Below are positions 34,560-43,157 of a stretch of 64,000 nt of DNA, piece by piece (position 1 is the first letter of the stretch; every line of letters starts with the position of its first letter). The stretch is from Caballeronia sp. dw_19 (lineage in GTDB: Bacteria > Pseudomonadota > Gammaproteobacteria > Burkholderiales > Burkholderiaceae). The notes under the pieces are model-generated. The model did no database searches and was not told the origin of the DNA. It saw only the letters and a program-made list of their open reading frames with translations. The DNA lies in the NCBI RefSeq assembly GCF_018449515.1, contig NZ_JAAVUQ010000031.1, positions 24,802 to 88,801 of the forward strand, written 5' to 3'. Made by a program: the position numbers and the translations under genes.

Positions 34560-34725
34560 ACACCCCGCGGCACGCAACCGGCCACCCGCGCAGACCCCGT
34601 CCCCACTCAGCCGTTTATAATCGTCCGATATTCAAGATAGCCACCGATTTCCGGGTTCGTGACGCCGTCACGCAGGCCGCCTCAGGCCGCCCCCACCCGG
34701 AACCGGTCAACCAGGTCCGGACGAC

Positions 34726-35442
34726 ATGGAAGCCAAACCTCCCCGCCGCACCCGTGAACGGATTCTCGAACTGTCGCTGAAGCTGTTCAACGATATCGGG
34801 GAACCGAACGTCACGACGACTACCATCGCCGAAGAGATGGAAATCAGTCCAGGTAACCTGTACTACCATTTCCGCAACAAAGACGACATCATCAACAGCA
34901 TCTTCGCGCAGTTCGAACAGCAGATCGAAAAGCGGCTGCGCTTTCCCGAAGACCATCGTCCGACAATTGACGAGATGTGGTCGTACCTGCAGTACATGGC
35001 GGATTTCCTGTGGCAGTACCGGTTTTTGTATCGCGACCTGAATGATCTGCTCGCACGAAACCGCACGCTGGAAACGCATTTCAAACAGATCATCACCCAC
35101 AAGGTCAACTTCGCGCAGCAACTGTGCGACGCACTCGTAGCCGATCACGAAATGGTCGCAACGCCCGCGGAAATCAAGGTGATCGCGACCAACATGGGGG
35201 TGATCGCGACGTACTGGCTGTCGTACCAGTTCGTCATGAACCCGCGCAAATATAACGAGCAGGAAACCATCCGCTCGGAATTGCATCAGGCGAGCCTGCA
35301 TATCATCTCGATGATGGCGCCGTATCTCCGTGGCCGGTCACGGCAGATTTTCGATGACCTCGTGTCGGGGAAAATGCCGGAACGCGTCTTTGCCGATTAC
35401 CGCGCGCCCAAGGAAGACGGCGCGCCTAAGGAACCTATTTAA
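34726..35442 (+). CDS. TetR/AcrR family transcriptional regulator
   Basis: The protein has 238 residues. The N-terminal HTH is clear: RERILELSLKLFNDIGEPNVTTTTIAEEMEISPGNLYYHFRNKDDIINSIF (residues about 10-60). The C-terminal part is helical and of the type seen in a conserved beta-proteobacterial group of such regulators. Its stop overlaps the LOG gene start by one base (TAATG), so the two are translationally coupled. The ligand and targets are not visible. Confidence 0.88.
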   Translation: MEAKPPRRTRERILELSLKLFNDIGEPNVTTTTIAEEMEISPGNLYYHFRNKDDIINSIFAQFEQQIEKRLRFPEDHRPTIDEMWSYLQYMADFLWQYRFLYRDLNDLLARNRTLETHFKQIITHKVNFAQQLCDALVADHEMVATPAEIKVIATNMGVIATYWLSYQFVMNPRKYNEQETIRSELHQASLHIISMMAPYLRGRSRQIFDDLVSGKMPERVFADYRAPKEDGAPKEPI

Positions 35443-36026
35443 TGAAAGCTGTCTGCGTATATTGCGGCTCCGCCAATGGAGCCAGACCGGTCTATGCCGA
35501 AGCGGCAAAAGCGTTTGGCCGGGCGTTGGTCGAAGCGGATCTCGCGCTGGTCTACGGCGGCGGGAGCGTGGGGTTGATGGGCACCATCGCCGACGAAGTC
35601 CTGGCGCTCGGCGGCCGCGCCATCGGTGTGATCCCCGAGTTGCTGATGAACAAGGAAGTCGGCCATAAAGGTCTGACGGAGCTGTACGTCGTGCCCGACA
35701 TGCATCAGCGCAAGAAGAAAATGGCCGATCTCGCCGATGCGTTTGTATCGATGCCCGGCGGCGTCGGTACGTTCGAAGAGCTGTTCGAGGTTTACACATG
35801 GGCGCAGCTTCGTTATCACGAGAAGCCGGTCGCGCTGCTGAACGTGGACGGGTATTACGATCCGCTGCTCGCCATGCTGCGCCATACCGTGGAAGAAGGT
35901 TTCATGCGCGCGCCATTCCTCGACATGCTGCAAGTGAACGCCGATCCCGTGAAGCTGATCGAAGCGCTCAGCGTGTATAAACCGCCGCTGGTGGACCGCT
36001 GGCCCGAGAAACGCGACGCTGTTTGA
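35442..36026 (+). CDS. LOG family protein (cytokinin riboside 5'-monophosphate phosphoribohydrolase type)
   Basis: The protein has 194 residues with the family hallmarks: VCVYCGSANGARPVY at the start, YGGGSVGLMGTIAD near residue 38, the catalytic PGGVGTFEELFEVYTWAQL near 105 (PGGxGTxxE), and a conserved Arg-Lys stretch, HQRKKKMADLAD. Enzymes of this family release the base from nucleotide 5'-monophosphates; in bacteria they are often housekeeping pyrimidine/purine-5'-monophosphate nucleosidases. It is coupled to the TetR gene upstream and followed by an SDR gene 22 bp later. Confidence 0.9.
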   Translation: MKAVCVYCGSANGARPVYAEAAKAFGRALVEADLALVYGGGSVGLMGTIADEVLALGGRAIGVIPELLMNKEVGHKGLTELYVVPDMHQRKKKMADLADAFVSMPGGVGTFEELFEVYTWAQLRYHEKPVALLNVDGYYDPLLAMLRHTVEEGFMRAPFLDMLQVNADPVKLIEALSVYKPPLVDRWPEKRDAV

Positions 36027-36048
36027 TATCCCAACGGAGAATTTGACG

Positions 36049-36795
36049 ATGTCGAAGGTAGTGCTGATCACAGGCGGCAGCCGCGGCATTGGCCGTGCCG
36101 CCGTTTTGCTGTGCGCGGCGCGTGGCTGGTCGATCGGCGTGAATTACGCGACCAACCGCAGCGCCGCCGATGAAACCGTCGCCCGCGCGCAAGCCGCCGG
36201 TGGCCAGGCGATCGCAATCCAGGGCGATGTCTGCGAAGAAGCCGACGTGATAGCCCTATTCGATGCAACCGTGCGCGCGTTCGGTCCTATCGACGGTTTC
36301 GTGAACAACGCGGGCATTGTCGCGCCGGGTTCCGCGCTGGCCGACATGGACATCGCGCGCATGAAACGCGTCTTCGATACCAACGTGCTCGGCGCGTATC
36401 TCTGCGCGCGTGAAGCGGCGCGGCGCATGTCGACCAAACGCGGCGGACGGGGCGGGTCGATCGTCAATGTGTCGTCCGCGGCAGCGCGGCTTGGGTCGCC
36501 GAACGAGTACGTGGACTACGCAGGGTCGAAAGGCGCCATCGATACCTTGACGATCGGCCTCGCAAAAGAACTAGGTCCGGAAGGCGTGCGCGTGAATGCC
36601 GTCCGGCCTGGTCTGATCGATACCGAGATTCACGCAAGCGGCGGCAAGCCCGATCGTGCAGCACAGCTGGGCTCGCTCGCGCCGCTGGGGCGGCCCGGTA
36701 CGGCGAATGAAGTGGCGGAATCGATTGTGTGGCTGTTGTCCGATGCGTCGGCGTATGTGACCGGCGCATTGCTCGACGTGGCGGGCGGGCGTTAA
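36049..36795 (+). CDS. Short-chain dehydrogenase/reductase (SDR)
   Basis: The protein has 248 residues from the ATG at 36049, with CGGAGA upstream. The classical SDR features are present: nucleotide motif VLITGGSRGIGRAA (TGxxxGIG), NNAGI near residue 85, the catalytic serine in IVNVSSAAARLG, and the YxxxK pair in YVDYAGSKGAID. The substrate is unknown. It is the third gene in the TetR-LOG-SDR run and probably co-transcribed. Confidence 0.9.
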   Translation: MSKVVLITGGSRGIGRAAVLLCAARGWSIGVNYATNRSAADETVARAQAAGGQAIAIQGDVCEEADVIALFDATVRAFGPIDGFVNNAGIVAPGSALADMDIARMKRVFDTNVLGAYLCAREAARRMSTKRGGRGGSIVNVSSAAARLGSPNEYVDYAGSKGAIDTLTIGLAKELGPEGVRVNAVRPGLIDTEIHASGGKPDRAAQLGSLAPLGRPGTANEVAESIVWLLSDASAYVTGALLDVAGGR

Positions 36796-36807
36796 AACGT
36801 TTGGACG

Positions 36808-37398
36808 CTAAAAACCGCCCTTCTGCTTGAGCCATGCGCGTTCTTCGGCTGTTGATTCGCGGCCGAGGATAACGTTGCGATGCGGAAAGCGGCCAAACCG
36901 CTCGATCACTTCGGCATGGCGCAGCGCGTATTTCAGCCCGTCTTCGACGTCCTTGTCGCCGGTTTCATCGAAGAGTGCTTGGTGCAGACGCACGGCTTCA
37001 CGCTGGCTTGCCAGCGTCTCGTCGTGCTCGAACGGCATGGTCACGAACACGCGATGATGAATCGTCGGCAACGTGAGCTCGCCGCGCGTATCGACCAGCA
37101 TGTGAGCCAGCTTTAATGCTTCGGCGTCACCGGCGAATGCACGCGGCGTGTTGCGAAAACAATTACGGGTGAACTGGTCGAGCACCACGATCAATGCCAG
37201 CGCGCCGAGCGGTGTAGCGCACCACGATGCAAGCCGACCTTCCAATGCCTCCTCAATCAAAGCGCCGAAGCGCTCGTGAAGCATGGCATCGAAGGTCGCA
37301 TTCTTCTTGAACCAGGCACGGCGCGCGTGACCGTACTCCGCCGAATCTGGCGCACCGAACCACGCGTCGAGCACCGCTTGAGCGCGTGCGTCGAGCAT
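36808..37398 (-). CDS. DUF924 family protein
   Basis: The protein has 196 residues from the ATG at 37396-37398, which overlaps the stop of the upstream gene (ATGA). The family signature is clear: AVLDAWFGAP at the start, LALIVVLDQFTRNCFRNTPRAFAGDAEAL in the middle, VFVTMPFEHDETLASQREAV, and FGRFPHRNVILGRESTAEERAWLKQ at the end. It is predicted to be an all-helical, TPR-like fold of unknown function. Its coupling to alaX is the only functional clue. Confidence 0.88.
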   Translation of the reverse strand: MLDARAQAVLDAWFGAPDSAEYGHARRAWFKKNATFDAMLHERFGALIEEALEGRLASWCATPLGALALIVVLDQFTRNCFRNTPRAFAGDAEALKLAHMLVDTRGELTLPTIHHRVFVTMPFEHDETLASQREAVRLHQALFDETGDKDVEDGLKYALRHAEVIERFGRFPHRNVILGRESTAEERAWLKQKGGF

Positions 37399-38129
37399 CA
37401 CGCAAACTCGATCACAAGACGCCGCGTGCGTGCACTTTTCTTCTCCACCTTCGCGATCCGCAGCTCACCGATCTCGCTCGTGTTACGCACATGCGTGCCG
37501 CCGCACGGCTGCAAATCAATACCTTCGATGCGCAACAAACGCACACGCCCCATGCCGGCCGGCGGCTTCACGCTCATGGTGCGCACGAGCTCAGGACGCT
37601 CTTCCATTTCCTGGTCGGTGATCCACTCGGTCGCCACCGGATGCGCGCCGCCAATCAGCTCACGCAAGCGCGTTTCCAGCGCCTCGCGTTCGATCGGTTC
37701 GACCGTCGCGAAGTCCATGCGCGCGTAGCCGCTGGTGATGCTGCAGCCATCGACGGGATAGGGTAATGCCGCGCACAGCAGATGCGTCGCCGTGTGCAGG
37801 CGCATGTGCCGGTAACGGCGCTCCCAATCGATCTCGGCTGTCACCCGATCGCCTACGTTCAGCTTCGCGAGCAGCGCGTCCTGATCCGGCGCGGGCACGT
37901 GGATGGCGTCATCGGGCGTCGCGCCTTCGAACTTGGCCTTGCGGGTGTCCGTTATTTCGATGCGCGTGCCGTCAGCAAGCGTCAGCGATCCGGCATCACC
38001 GGCCTGACCGCCGCCCAGCGGATAAAACACGGTTTGATCGAGATGGATACCAAGCTCGTCGATAGCCGTGATCGACGCCTCGCAGCGCGTCAAATAGGCG
38101 TCCTCGCGAAACAACGCGCGTGTACTCAT
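37398..38129 (-). CDS. Alanyl-tRNA editing protein AlaX
   Basis: Free-standing editing domain that hydrolyses mischarged Ser-tRNA-Ala (or Gly-tRNA-Ala). It has 243 residues from the ATG at 38127-38129. The zinc site is present: HTATH (the HxxxH pair) near residue 110 and CGGTHV near 215. The N-terminal segment has FYPLGGGQAGDAG, the conserved substrate-side loop of AlaRS/AlaX editing domains. It overlaps the DUF924 gene by one base and lies 69 bp after the haemoglobin gene. Confidence 0.92.
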   Translation of the reverse strand: MSTRALFREDAYLTRCEASITAIDELGIHLDQTVFYPLGGGQAGDAGSLTLADGTRIEITDTRKAKFEGATPDDAIHVPAPDQDALLAKLNVGDRVTAEIDWERRYRHMRLHTATHLLCAALPYPVDGCSITSGYARMDFATVEPIEREALETRLRELIGGAHPVATEWITDQEMEERPELVRTMSVKPPAGMGRVRLLRIEGIDLQPCGGTHVRNTSEIGELRIAKVEKKSARTRRLVIEFA

Positions 38130-38198
38130 GGGGAAATCTCCTGGTCTGTCACCGGCTGAAAATGAACCCGTATTATGCGGGCGGCCCGCCAAGCCTCC

Positions 38199-38609
38199 TT
38201 AGCCCGGGCGGTTGCGCATCCAGTCGGCGGTATCGAAGAAGGATGTGAGGAGGCGTTCACGCAAGGGCGCGTCGAGGCCGGTATCTTCCATTGCCCACGC
38301 CATGCAGCGCAGCCATTGATCCCGTTGCGGCGATGCAATCGCGAAGTTCATATGGCGAGCACGCAAACGCGGATGGCCAAAGCGGCTGATGTAATGGTCC
38401 GGGCCGCCCATCCAGCCGCACAGGAACCAGAAGAATTTATCGCGGGAATTCTCGAGCGTGGGAGGATGCAATGCGCGCAAAGCCGCGAAGTCCGGTTCGA
38501 GATCCATCAGATCGTAGAACCGGTCGACGAGCGCACGCACGCGCTCCTCGCCGCCAACGAGTTCAAATGCCGTGGGTTGCGGCGCTTGTTCAATATTTGC
38601 TTCGGTCAT
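38199..38609 (-). CDS. Group II truncated haemoglobin
   Basis: A 2-on-2 haem globin of 136 residues, probably for O2, NO or sulfide chemistry. Visible signatures are the B-helix Tyr in LVDRFYDLMD, the FFWFLCGWMGGPDHYISRFGHPRLRARHMNFAI segment with the proximal histidine (RARHMNF), and the Trp of the G helix in DQWLRCMAWAM. It lies upstream of alaX on the same strand. Confidence 0.9.
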   Translation of the reverse strand: MTEANIEQAPQPTAFELVGGEERVRALVDRFYDLMDLEPDFAALRALHPPTLENSRDKFFWFLCGWMGGPDHYISRFGHPRLRARHMNFAIASPQRDQWLRCMAWAMEDTGLDAPLRERLLTSFFDTADWMRNRPG

Positions 38610-38702
38610 GCGTTTTCTTTGGGGTTATCGGGGGAAGGAGCGCTGCGGGGTTCGTCTGGTGTTTGGCGGGTGACGCACGGCCACGCGTTATCCGGGCCTC
38701 GG

Positions 38703-41309
38703 TCAGGCATCCCGCAACGATTGCAGCGCCGGCCGCGACAGTACGCGGCGCAGGCTCATCCAGCCGCCCACGCCCGAACACACGACACCCGCCACAATGC
38801 CCGCCGGCACGAGCCACGGGTTGAAATCGATGTGAAACTCGAACACGTACGTCGCCAGCACCCAGCCGATTCCCTGTGCGCCAAGCGCCGCCATCAGCCC
38901 GCTCAATGCGCCCACTGCCACGAACTCCGCAGTCTGCACCGAGCGCACCTGCTTATGCGACGCCCCGAGCGCGCGCAGCAACGCGGACTCGTGCACACGC
39001 TCGTCGCGCGTGCCGGCCAGCGCCGCGTACAACACGAGCACGCCCGCCGCGAGCGTGAAGACGAACAGGAACTGCACAGCGCCTATTACCTGCTCCAGCA
39101 CGCGCTGGATCTGCGCGAGAATCGGCGCGATATCAATGGCGGTCACGCTCGGATACTTGTTGATCAAGCCATCGATCAAACCCTGCTGCCCCGGCGGCAA
39201 ATGGAAACTGGTGATGAACGTGGCGGGCAGATCGCTGATGGACGGCGGCGGCATCAGCACAAAGAAATTCACCTTGAACGAATTCCAGTCAACCTTGCGC
39301 AGGCTCGTGACTGGCCCTTCGACCTGCATGCCGGCGACGTCGAAACGCAGCGTATCGCCGAGTTTCACGTGGATGATCTTCGCGAGCCCCTGTTCTATCG
39401 ATACCTGCGCCTTTGCGTCCGTGCCGTACCAGTCGCCGCCGACCACGCGGTTATCGCTGGGTAGTTCGGTGGTGTACGAGAGGTTGAACTCGCGGTCCAC
39501 CAGACGCTTTGCGTCGGCCTTTTCGTAGTTGTCGGGACTGACCGGCTTGCCGTTCACGGCGATCAGGCGACCGCGCACCATCGGCGACAACACCGCGTCG
39601 GCCTGGCCATGTTGCGAGAGGTAATCGGCGACGCCGGCGCGCTGGTCGGGCTGGACATCGATGAGAAATTCGTTCGGTGCGTCCGGCGGCGTCGATTGCC
39701 GCCAGCCCGCAATCAGGTCGCTGCGCGTCATCGCAATGAGCAGCAGGCACATCAGGCCGATGCCGAGCGCCGTGATCTGCAGCGCGCTCGCGCCGCTGCG
39801 CCGCTCCAGCGACGCCAGCGCGTACCGCCAGCCCACTCCCGCGCCCACGCGTTCGCTGCGAACGAACCGGGCGGCCGCCCAAAGCGCCACGCGTGCAATA
39901 CCGCCAAACACCACCAGACCGCCCGCGAATCCCCCCGCCACGATCCCGCCCAGTTTCCATTCGCCCGCCGCGAGCACGAGCAGGCCGGCGAACAGCAGCA
40001 CGCCCACGCCGTAAGCGATCCACGCTACCCGGCCGGCATCGCCGAGTTCCCGGCGAATGACGTGGACCGGCGGCACGCGCGTAAGCGGCAGCAACGGCGG
40101 CACAGCGAAACCAAGCAACAGCACCAGTCCAGTCGCAATCCCCTGCAACGCGGGCCAGACGCTGGGCGGCGGCAATTCGACATCGACGAGCGTTCCAAGC
40201 CAGTCCAGCAGTACTAGATGGCCGCCAAAGCCGAGCACCACACCCGCCGCGCTGCCAAGCAACCCAACAGCCAGGAATTCGCCGACAAACAAAGCCCGCA
40301 ACGTCCCCTGGCTCACGCCGAGACAGCGCATGGCCGCGCAGCCGTCCAGATGACGACGCGCGAAACGGTGCGAGGCCATGGCGATGGCAACCGCCGCGAG
40401 CAGCGCGGTGAGCAGCGAGACGAGCGTGAGGAAATGACTGGCGCGGTCGATGGTCTGACGCACTTGCGGCTGGCCGTCCTGCAACGATTCGAGCGCGACG
40501 CCGCGCAGCTTGCCATCGTCCACTTTTGCGCGGGCGAACGTGGCGAACTGCTTGACCTGCGCATCCGGTCCCGCCACCAGCAACCGATAGGTCACGCGGC
40601 TGCCGAACGTGACGAGGCCGGTGGACGCGAGTTCATCGGAGCGCATCATCAGGCGCGGCGAAAAGCTGACGAACGAGAACCCGCGATCGAGTTCGCGCGT
40701 GATGACCGCCGCCACCTTGAACGCGCGCGTACCGACGCGGACGGTGCCGCCGACAGGCACTTTCAACGCATCGAGCAACGCAGGGTCGACCCAGACAGTG
40801 CCGGGCGCGGGAATGGAGGTGGTGGGCGTGCCGGGCTGATCGACAGCAGTCGCAATGCTCACCGCGCCGCGCAGCGGATACCCTGGCGAAACGGCCTTCA
40901 ACGCCGCCAGACGGGCAACAGGCGTGGCGGACGCATTTCCCGAAACGCCCGCGCTGATCATGCTGGGAAAAATCGCGGTGGTCGCGGTCTCAAGGTTGAG
41001 TCGAGCCGCTTCCGCGGCGAACGCGGGATCGACCGGATGATCGGCGCGAACGACAAAATCCGCAGCAATCATCTGCCGCGCATCCCGCTCCAGCCCCTGG
41101 CGCATCCGGTCGCCGAGAAACCCGACACTCGCGAGCGCAGCAACCGCGAGCACGAGCGCCAGGATGAGCATGGTCAACTCGCCCGCACGCCAGTCGCGCG
41201 CGGTCATTCGCAACGACTGGCGCGCAATCTGCGTGAAGCTCAGTCCTTGCTGCTTGGAATCCTGCTTCGGATCCCGCTTCAACTCGCCGCCCAGGCTACT
41301 CGTACTCAA
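38703..41309 (-). CDS. FtsX-like ABC transporter permease (large, single-gene form)
   Basis: Integral membrane permease of 868 residues. Helix 1 is at about 44-62; FtsX-type helix clusters lie near 280-460 and 740-860, with large extracytoplasmic domains between, as in the LolC/E-MacB-related YbbP-type permeases. The start is a TTG at 41307-41309 that overlaps the stop of the DUF4126 gene; the upstream in-frame ATG lies within that gene and was rejected. No ATPase gene is adjacent, although YbbP-type permeases usually pair with a YbbA-type ATPase, so the partner is elsewhere. Substrate export or lipoprotein handling is inferred. Confidence 0.85.
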   Translation of the reverse strand: MSTSSLGGELKRDPKQDSKQQGLSFTQIARQSLRMTARDWRAGELTMLILALVLAVAALASVGFLGDRMRQGLERDARQMIAADFVVRADHPVDPAFAAEAARLNLETATTAIFPSMISAGVSGNASATPVARLAALKAVSPGYPLRGAVSIATAVDQPGTPTTSIPAPGTVWVDPALLDALKVPVGGTVRVGTRAFKVAAVITRELDRGFSFVSFSPRLMMRSDELASTGLVTFGSRVTYRLLVAGPDAQVKQFATFARAKVDDGKLRGVALESLQDGQPQVRQTIDRASHFLTLVSLLTALLAAVAIAMASHRFARRHLDGCAAMRCLGVSQGTLRALFVGEFLAVGLLGSAAGVVLGFGGHLVLLDWLGTLVDVELPPPSVWPALQGIATGLVLLLGFAVPPLLPLTRVPPVHVIRRELGDAGRVAWIAYGVGVLLFAGLLVLAAGEWKLGGIVAGGFAGGLVVFGGIARVALWAAARFVRSERVGAGVGWRYALASLERRSGASALQITALGIGLMCLLLIAMTRSDLIAGWRQSTPPDAPNEFLIDVQPDQRAGVADYLSQHGQADAVLSPMVRGRLIAVNGKPVSPDNYEKADAKRLVDREFNLSYTTELPSDNRVVGGDWYGTDAKAQVSIEQGLAKIIHVKLGDTLRFDVAGMQVEGPVTSLRKVDWNSFKVNFFVLMPPPSISDLPATFITSFHLPPGQQGLIDGLINKYPSVTAIDIAPILAQIQRVLEQVIGAVQFLFVFTLAAGVLVLYAALAGTRDERVHESALLRALGASHKQVRSVQTAEFVAVGALSGLMAALGAQGIGWVLATYVFEFHIDFNPWLVPAGIVAGVVCSGVGGWMSLRRVLSRPALQSLRDA

Positions 41310-41947
41310 TCGTGCTTGCTCCTGAACCGGCCGACGCCCGGATTCACCCGTGCGCTGACGCTGGGCACCATGTGCTTGGCCATCCGCCCGAAGCCACCGC
41401 GCACGCCTCTTACGAGCCGTGGCAACGCCCAGCCGGCACACAACAGGAACGCGATGATCAGGACCAGGCACAGCAGCGGCACGAACAACGCGAGCGTGAT
41501 TCCCAGCAACGCGCCGAAATCCTCGGTCGCCGATGCCACCCAGTTCGACACCGGTTCCGGCGATAAATTGATCAGCGCCCGCGTGCCGGCTTTGGCCAGA
41601 TGCGCGGCGCCCGCAAGCGTACCGCCGGCGAGCGCGGCAACAGTCAGCAGCGCCGGATCGGCGTGACCGAACGCGCCAACGGCCAGCACGGCGCCGGCAG
41701 GGATGCGAATGAAGGTGTGGATGGCATCCCAGAGGGAGTCGAAGGCGGGGATTTTATCGGCGAAAAACTCGACCACGGCGAGCGCTGCCGCCACGCCGAT
41801 CACCCACGGAGAACCCAGCACCGCGAGGGTGTCGGGTAAGTGGACCAGTCCCATGCGCTCGAACAGCCCCGCGACGAACACCGTCAGGTACAGTCGCAGC
41901 CCGCTGGCCCACGAAAGACCCGCTGCCAGCGAAAGTGCTTCAAGCAT
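41306..41947 (-). CDS. DUF4126 family membrane protein
   Basis: The protein has 213 residues from the ATG at 41945-41947, with AAGGAG upstream. Features of DUF4126 are visible: EALSLAAGLSWASGLRLYLTVFVAGLFERMGLVHLP at the N-terminus, then VEFFADKIPAFDSLWDAIHTFIRIPAGAVLAVGA, then Gly/Ala-rich helices (AALAGGTLAGAAHLAKAGTRALINLSPEPVSNW) and a final hydrophobic pair. The function is unknown. It is translationally coupled to the permease downstream. Confidence 0.85.
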   Translation of the reverse strand: MLEALSLAAGLSWASGLRLYLTVFVAGLFERMGLVHLPDTLAVLGSPWVIGVAAALAVVEFFADKIPAFDSLWDAIHTFIRIPAGAVLAVGAFGHADPALLTVAALAGGTLAGAAHLAKAGTRALINLSPEPVSNWVASATEDFGALLGITLALFVPLLCLVLIIAFLLCAGWALPRLVRGVRGGFGRMAKHMVPSVSARVNPGVGRFRSKHD

Positions 41948-42400
41948 TACCGTCTCCTTGCGCGCTGCTCGCCCCGTGCCCGAGCGCCGGGCAGATTCCG
42001 GCACATCTGGCTACGAATGCCTGACCCGCCGTAAGCTGCCCGGCGACGGGCTGGGGATAAATGGATGCGGCCCGGTAGGCCCGGTATTGACCCGGCCCAC
42101 CTTATTCTGGCGCTGTTCCGGGTTCACCTGACGAAAAGACTGCCGAACCCGGTGAATTTTTCAAGACAACTGAAAGTCATTATAGCCACGCGCAGCGCGT
42201 TGATGCATTGCGCCATATGTCGACGTGTACAGCATCCAACGTTCCTGATTCAGCCCTTAATCAGGAAATCGCAGCACGCGCGGCCCTGAACTCCGCCTTG
42301 TACTCTTTAACGGTCATTTTTGCGATCCCTTTAATGATCCAGGAATAGGTCGGGAATGGGCCGTGACAAAAGGCCGCTGCAATGCGCTAAATCGTCGGAT
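41948..42400. other. Intergenic region with a perfect stem-loop
   Basis: 450 bp between the exporter gene (ends 42401) and the DUF4126 gene, all minus strand. TTCCTGATT and AATCAGGAA form a perfect 9-bp stem around 8 bases (42242-42267), 134 bp after the exporter stop. There is no T-tract. No gene is visible. Confidence 0.55.
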
Positions 42401-42721
42401 TTAATGTCCTGACGATACTTTCAATCCAATCAACCCGACCACGATCAGTGCAGCGCTCGCGACTCGCGCAACCGTCAGCGCTTCGCCCAGCATGACAATT
42501 CCAAACACAAACGCGCCAATCGCGCCGATACCCGTCCACACGGCGTAAGCCGTACCCAACGGCAACTGGCGCATCGCCAGCGCCAGCAGCACGAAGCTGC
42601 CGGTGGCTGTGACCAGCGTGAACACCGACGGCCAGAGCCGTGTGAAACCTTCGGAGGTTTTGAGACCCGCGGCCCACGCCACTTCAAGCAGGCCCGCGAT
42701 CAGCAATAGAAACCAGGACAC
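42401..42721 (-). CDS. sugE: Small multidrug resistance family exporter, SugE/Gdx type (guanidinium exporter)
   Basis: Four-helix inner-membrane exporter of the SMR family, 106 residues, which works as an antiparallel dimer. The start codon is GTG (42719-42721), 6 bases after GGGAG. Sequence features point to the Gdx (guanidinium exporter) branch rather than drug-exporting EmrE: LLEVAWAAGLKTSEGFTRLWPS with the essential glutamate (Glu 13), LGTAYAVWTGIGAIGA and GLIGLKVSSGH. The guanidine-II riboswitch directly upstream independently supports guanidinium as the substrate. Confidence 0.93.
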   Translation of the reverse strand: MSWFLLLIAGLLEVAWAAGLKTSEGFTRLWPSVFTLVTATGSFVLLALAMRQLPLGTAYAVWTGIGAIGAFVFGIVMLGEALTVARVASAALIVVGLIGLKVSSGH

Positions 42722-42727
42722 AAGAAA

Positions 42728-42745
42728 CTCCCGTCGAAAAACGGG
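42728..42745 (-). promoter_or_regulatory. Alternative stem that masks the sugE ribosome binding site
   Basis: CCCGT (the 3' arm of riboswitch hairpin P2 and the next base) can pair with ACGGG around TTTTCG; ACGGG contains most of the GGGAG ribosome binding site. Guanidine stabilising P2 would free the site; without guanidine it would be masked. The pairing is seen; the mechanism is inferred. Confidence 0.65.
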
Positions 42746-42787
42746 GCCGTCCCCGATGTGACTGAGGCGCGCAAGGTCGTCCTTGCG
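42742..42787 (-). promoter_or_regulatory. Guanidine-II riboswitch (mini-ykkC)
   Basis: On the transcribed strand there are two tandem hairpins with ACGR loops: P1, CGCAAGG-ACGA-CCTTGCG (42770-42787), and P2, CGGGG-ACGG-CCCCG (42742-42755), joined by 14 bases. Each loop is closed by G-C, the hallmark of the guanidine-II aptamer. It lies 21 bp upstream of a Gdx-type exporter, the usual target. Confidence 0.93.
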
Positions 42788-42805
42788 GCATGTAATAGAA
42801 GTGTA

Positions 42806-42814
42806 ATTATAACA
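42806..42814 (-). promoter_or_regulatory. Extended -10 promoter of the riboswitch-sugE unit
   Basis: TATAAT (42806-42811) is preceded by TG at -15/-14 (TGTTATAAT) on the minus strand. No good -35 box is visible, as expected for an extended -10 promoter. Transcription would start near 42799, about 12 bases before riboswitch hairpin P1. Confidence 0.65.
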
Positions 42815-42839
42815 ATAGACCGAATGAGCCGCTTGCGGT

Positions 42840-43157
42840 CGACCACAATCTACCGGTATTCGAGCCGATTTCAGCGCCTTTTACGCCACTTTTCGCGTCA
42901 ACATATAAGAAATACGAAAAGCTGAAATAACCCGCAGCGGCCTTGCTGCGAATGCCTTTATGCGCTCCGCCAATCCGTTCGAGCAGTGAATGCATTCTCA
43001 AAGGACAACGCGAAATAAAAACGTCCTTTCACGAAAACCTGCTTTAATCTAAACCAGTACGCAGCAGTTGATGCGTGAAACACCGCTACAACGAGCACGG
43101 CACAACGCTGACGTGCCGCTGAATCAACCCATTTGAAACTTCTCGCGCGGAGTGTTC
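42840..43157. other. Divergent intergenic region upstream of cioA
   Basis: About 320 bp between the sugE promoter and the oxidase genes. A GCGGAG ribosome binding site precedes the cioA ATG. A partial FNR/ANR-like half-site (TTGAT near 43072) was noted but is too weak to call. The short reading frame on the minus strand here (42807-43001) spans the sugE promoter and is not a gene. Confidence 0.45.

Noticed and set aside
42807..43001. 64-codon frame upstream of the riboswitch
   Set aside because: It runs through the extended -10 promoter of sugE and has no ribosome binding site or conserved features.
43070..43090. Possible FNR/ANR site upstream of the quinol oxidase
   Set aside because: Only one half-site (TTGAT) is good; the second half does not match ATCAA.
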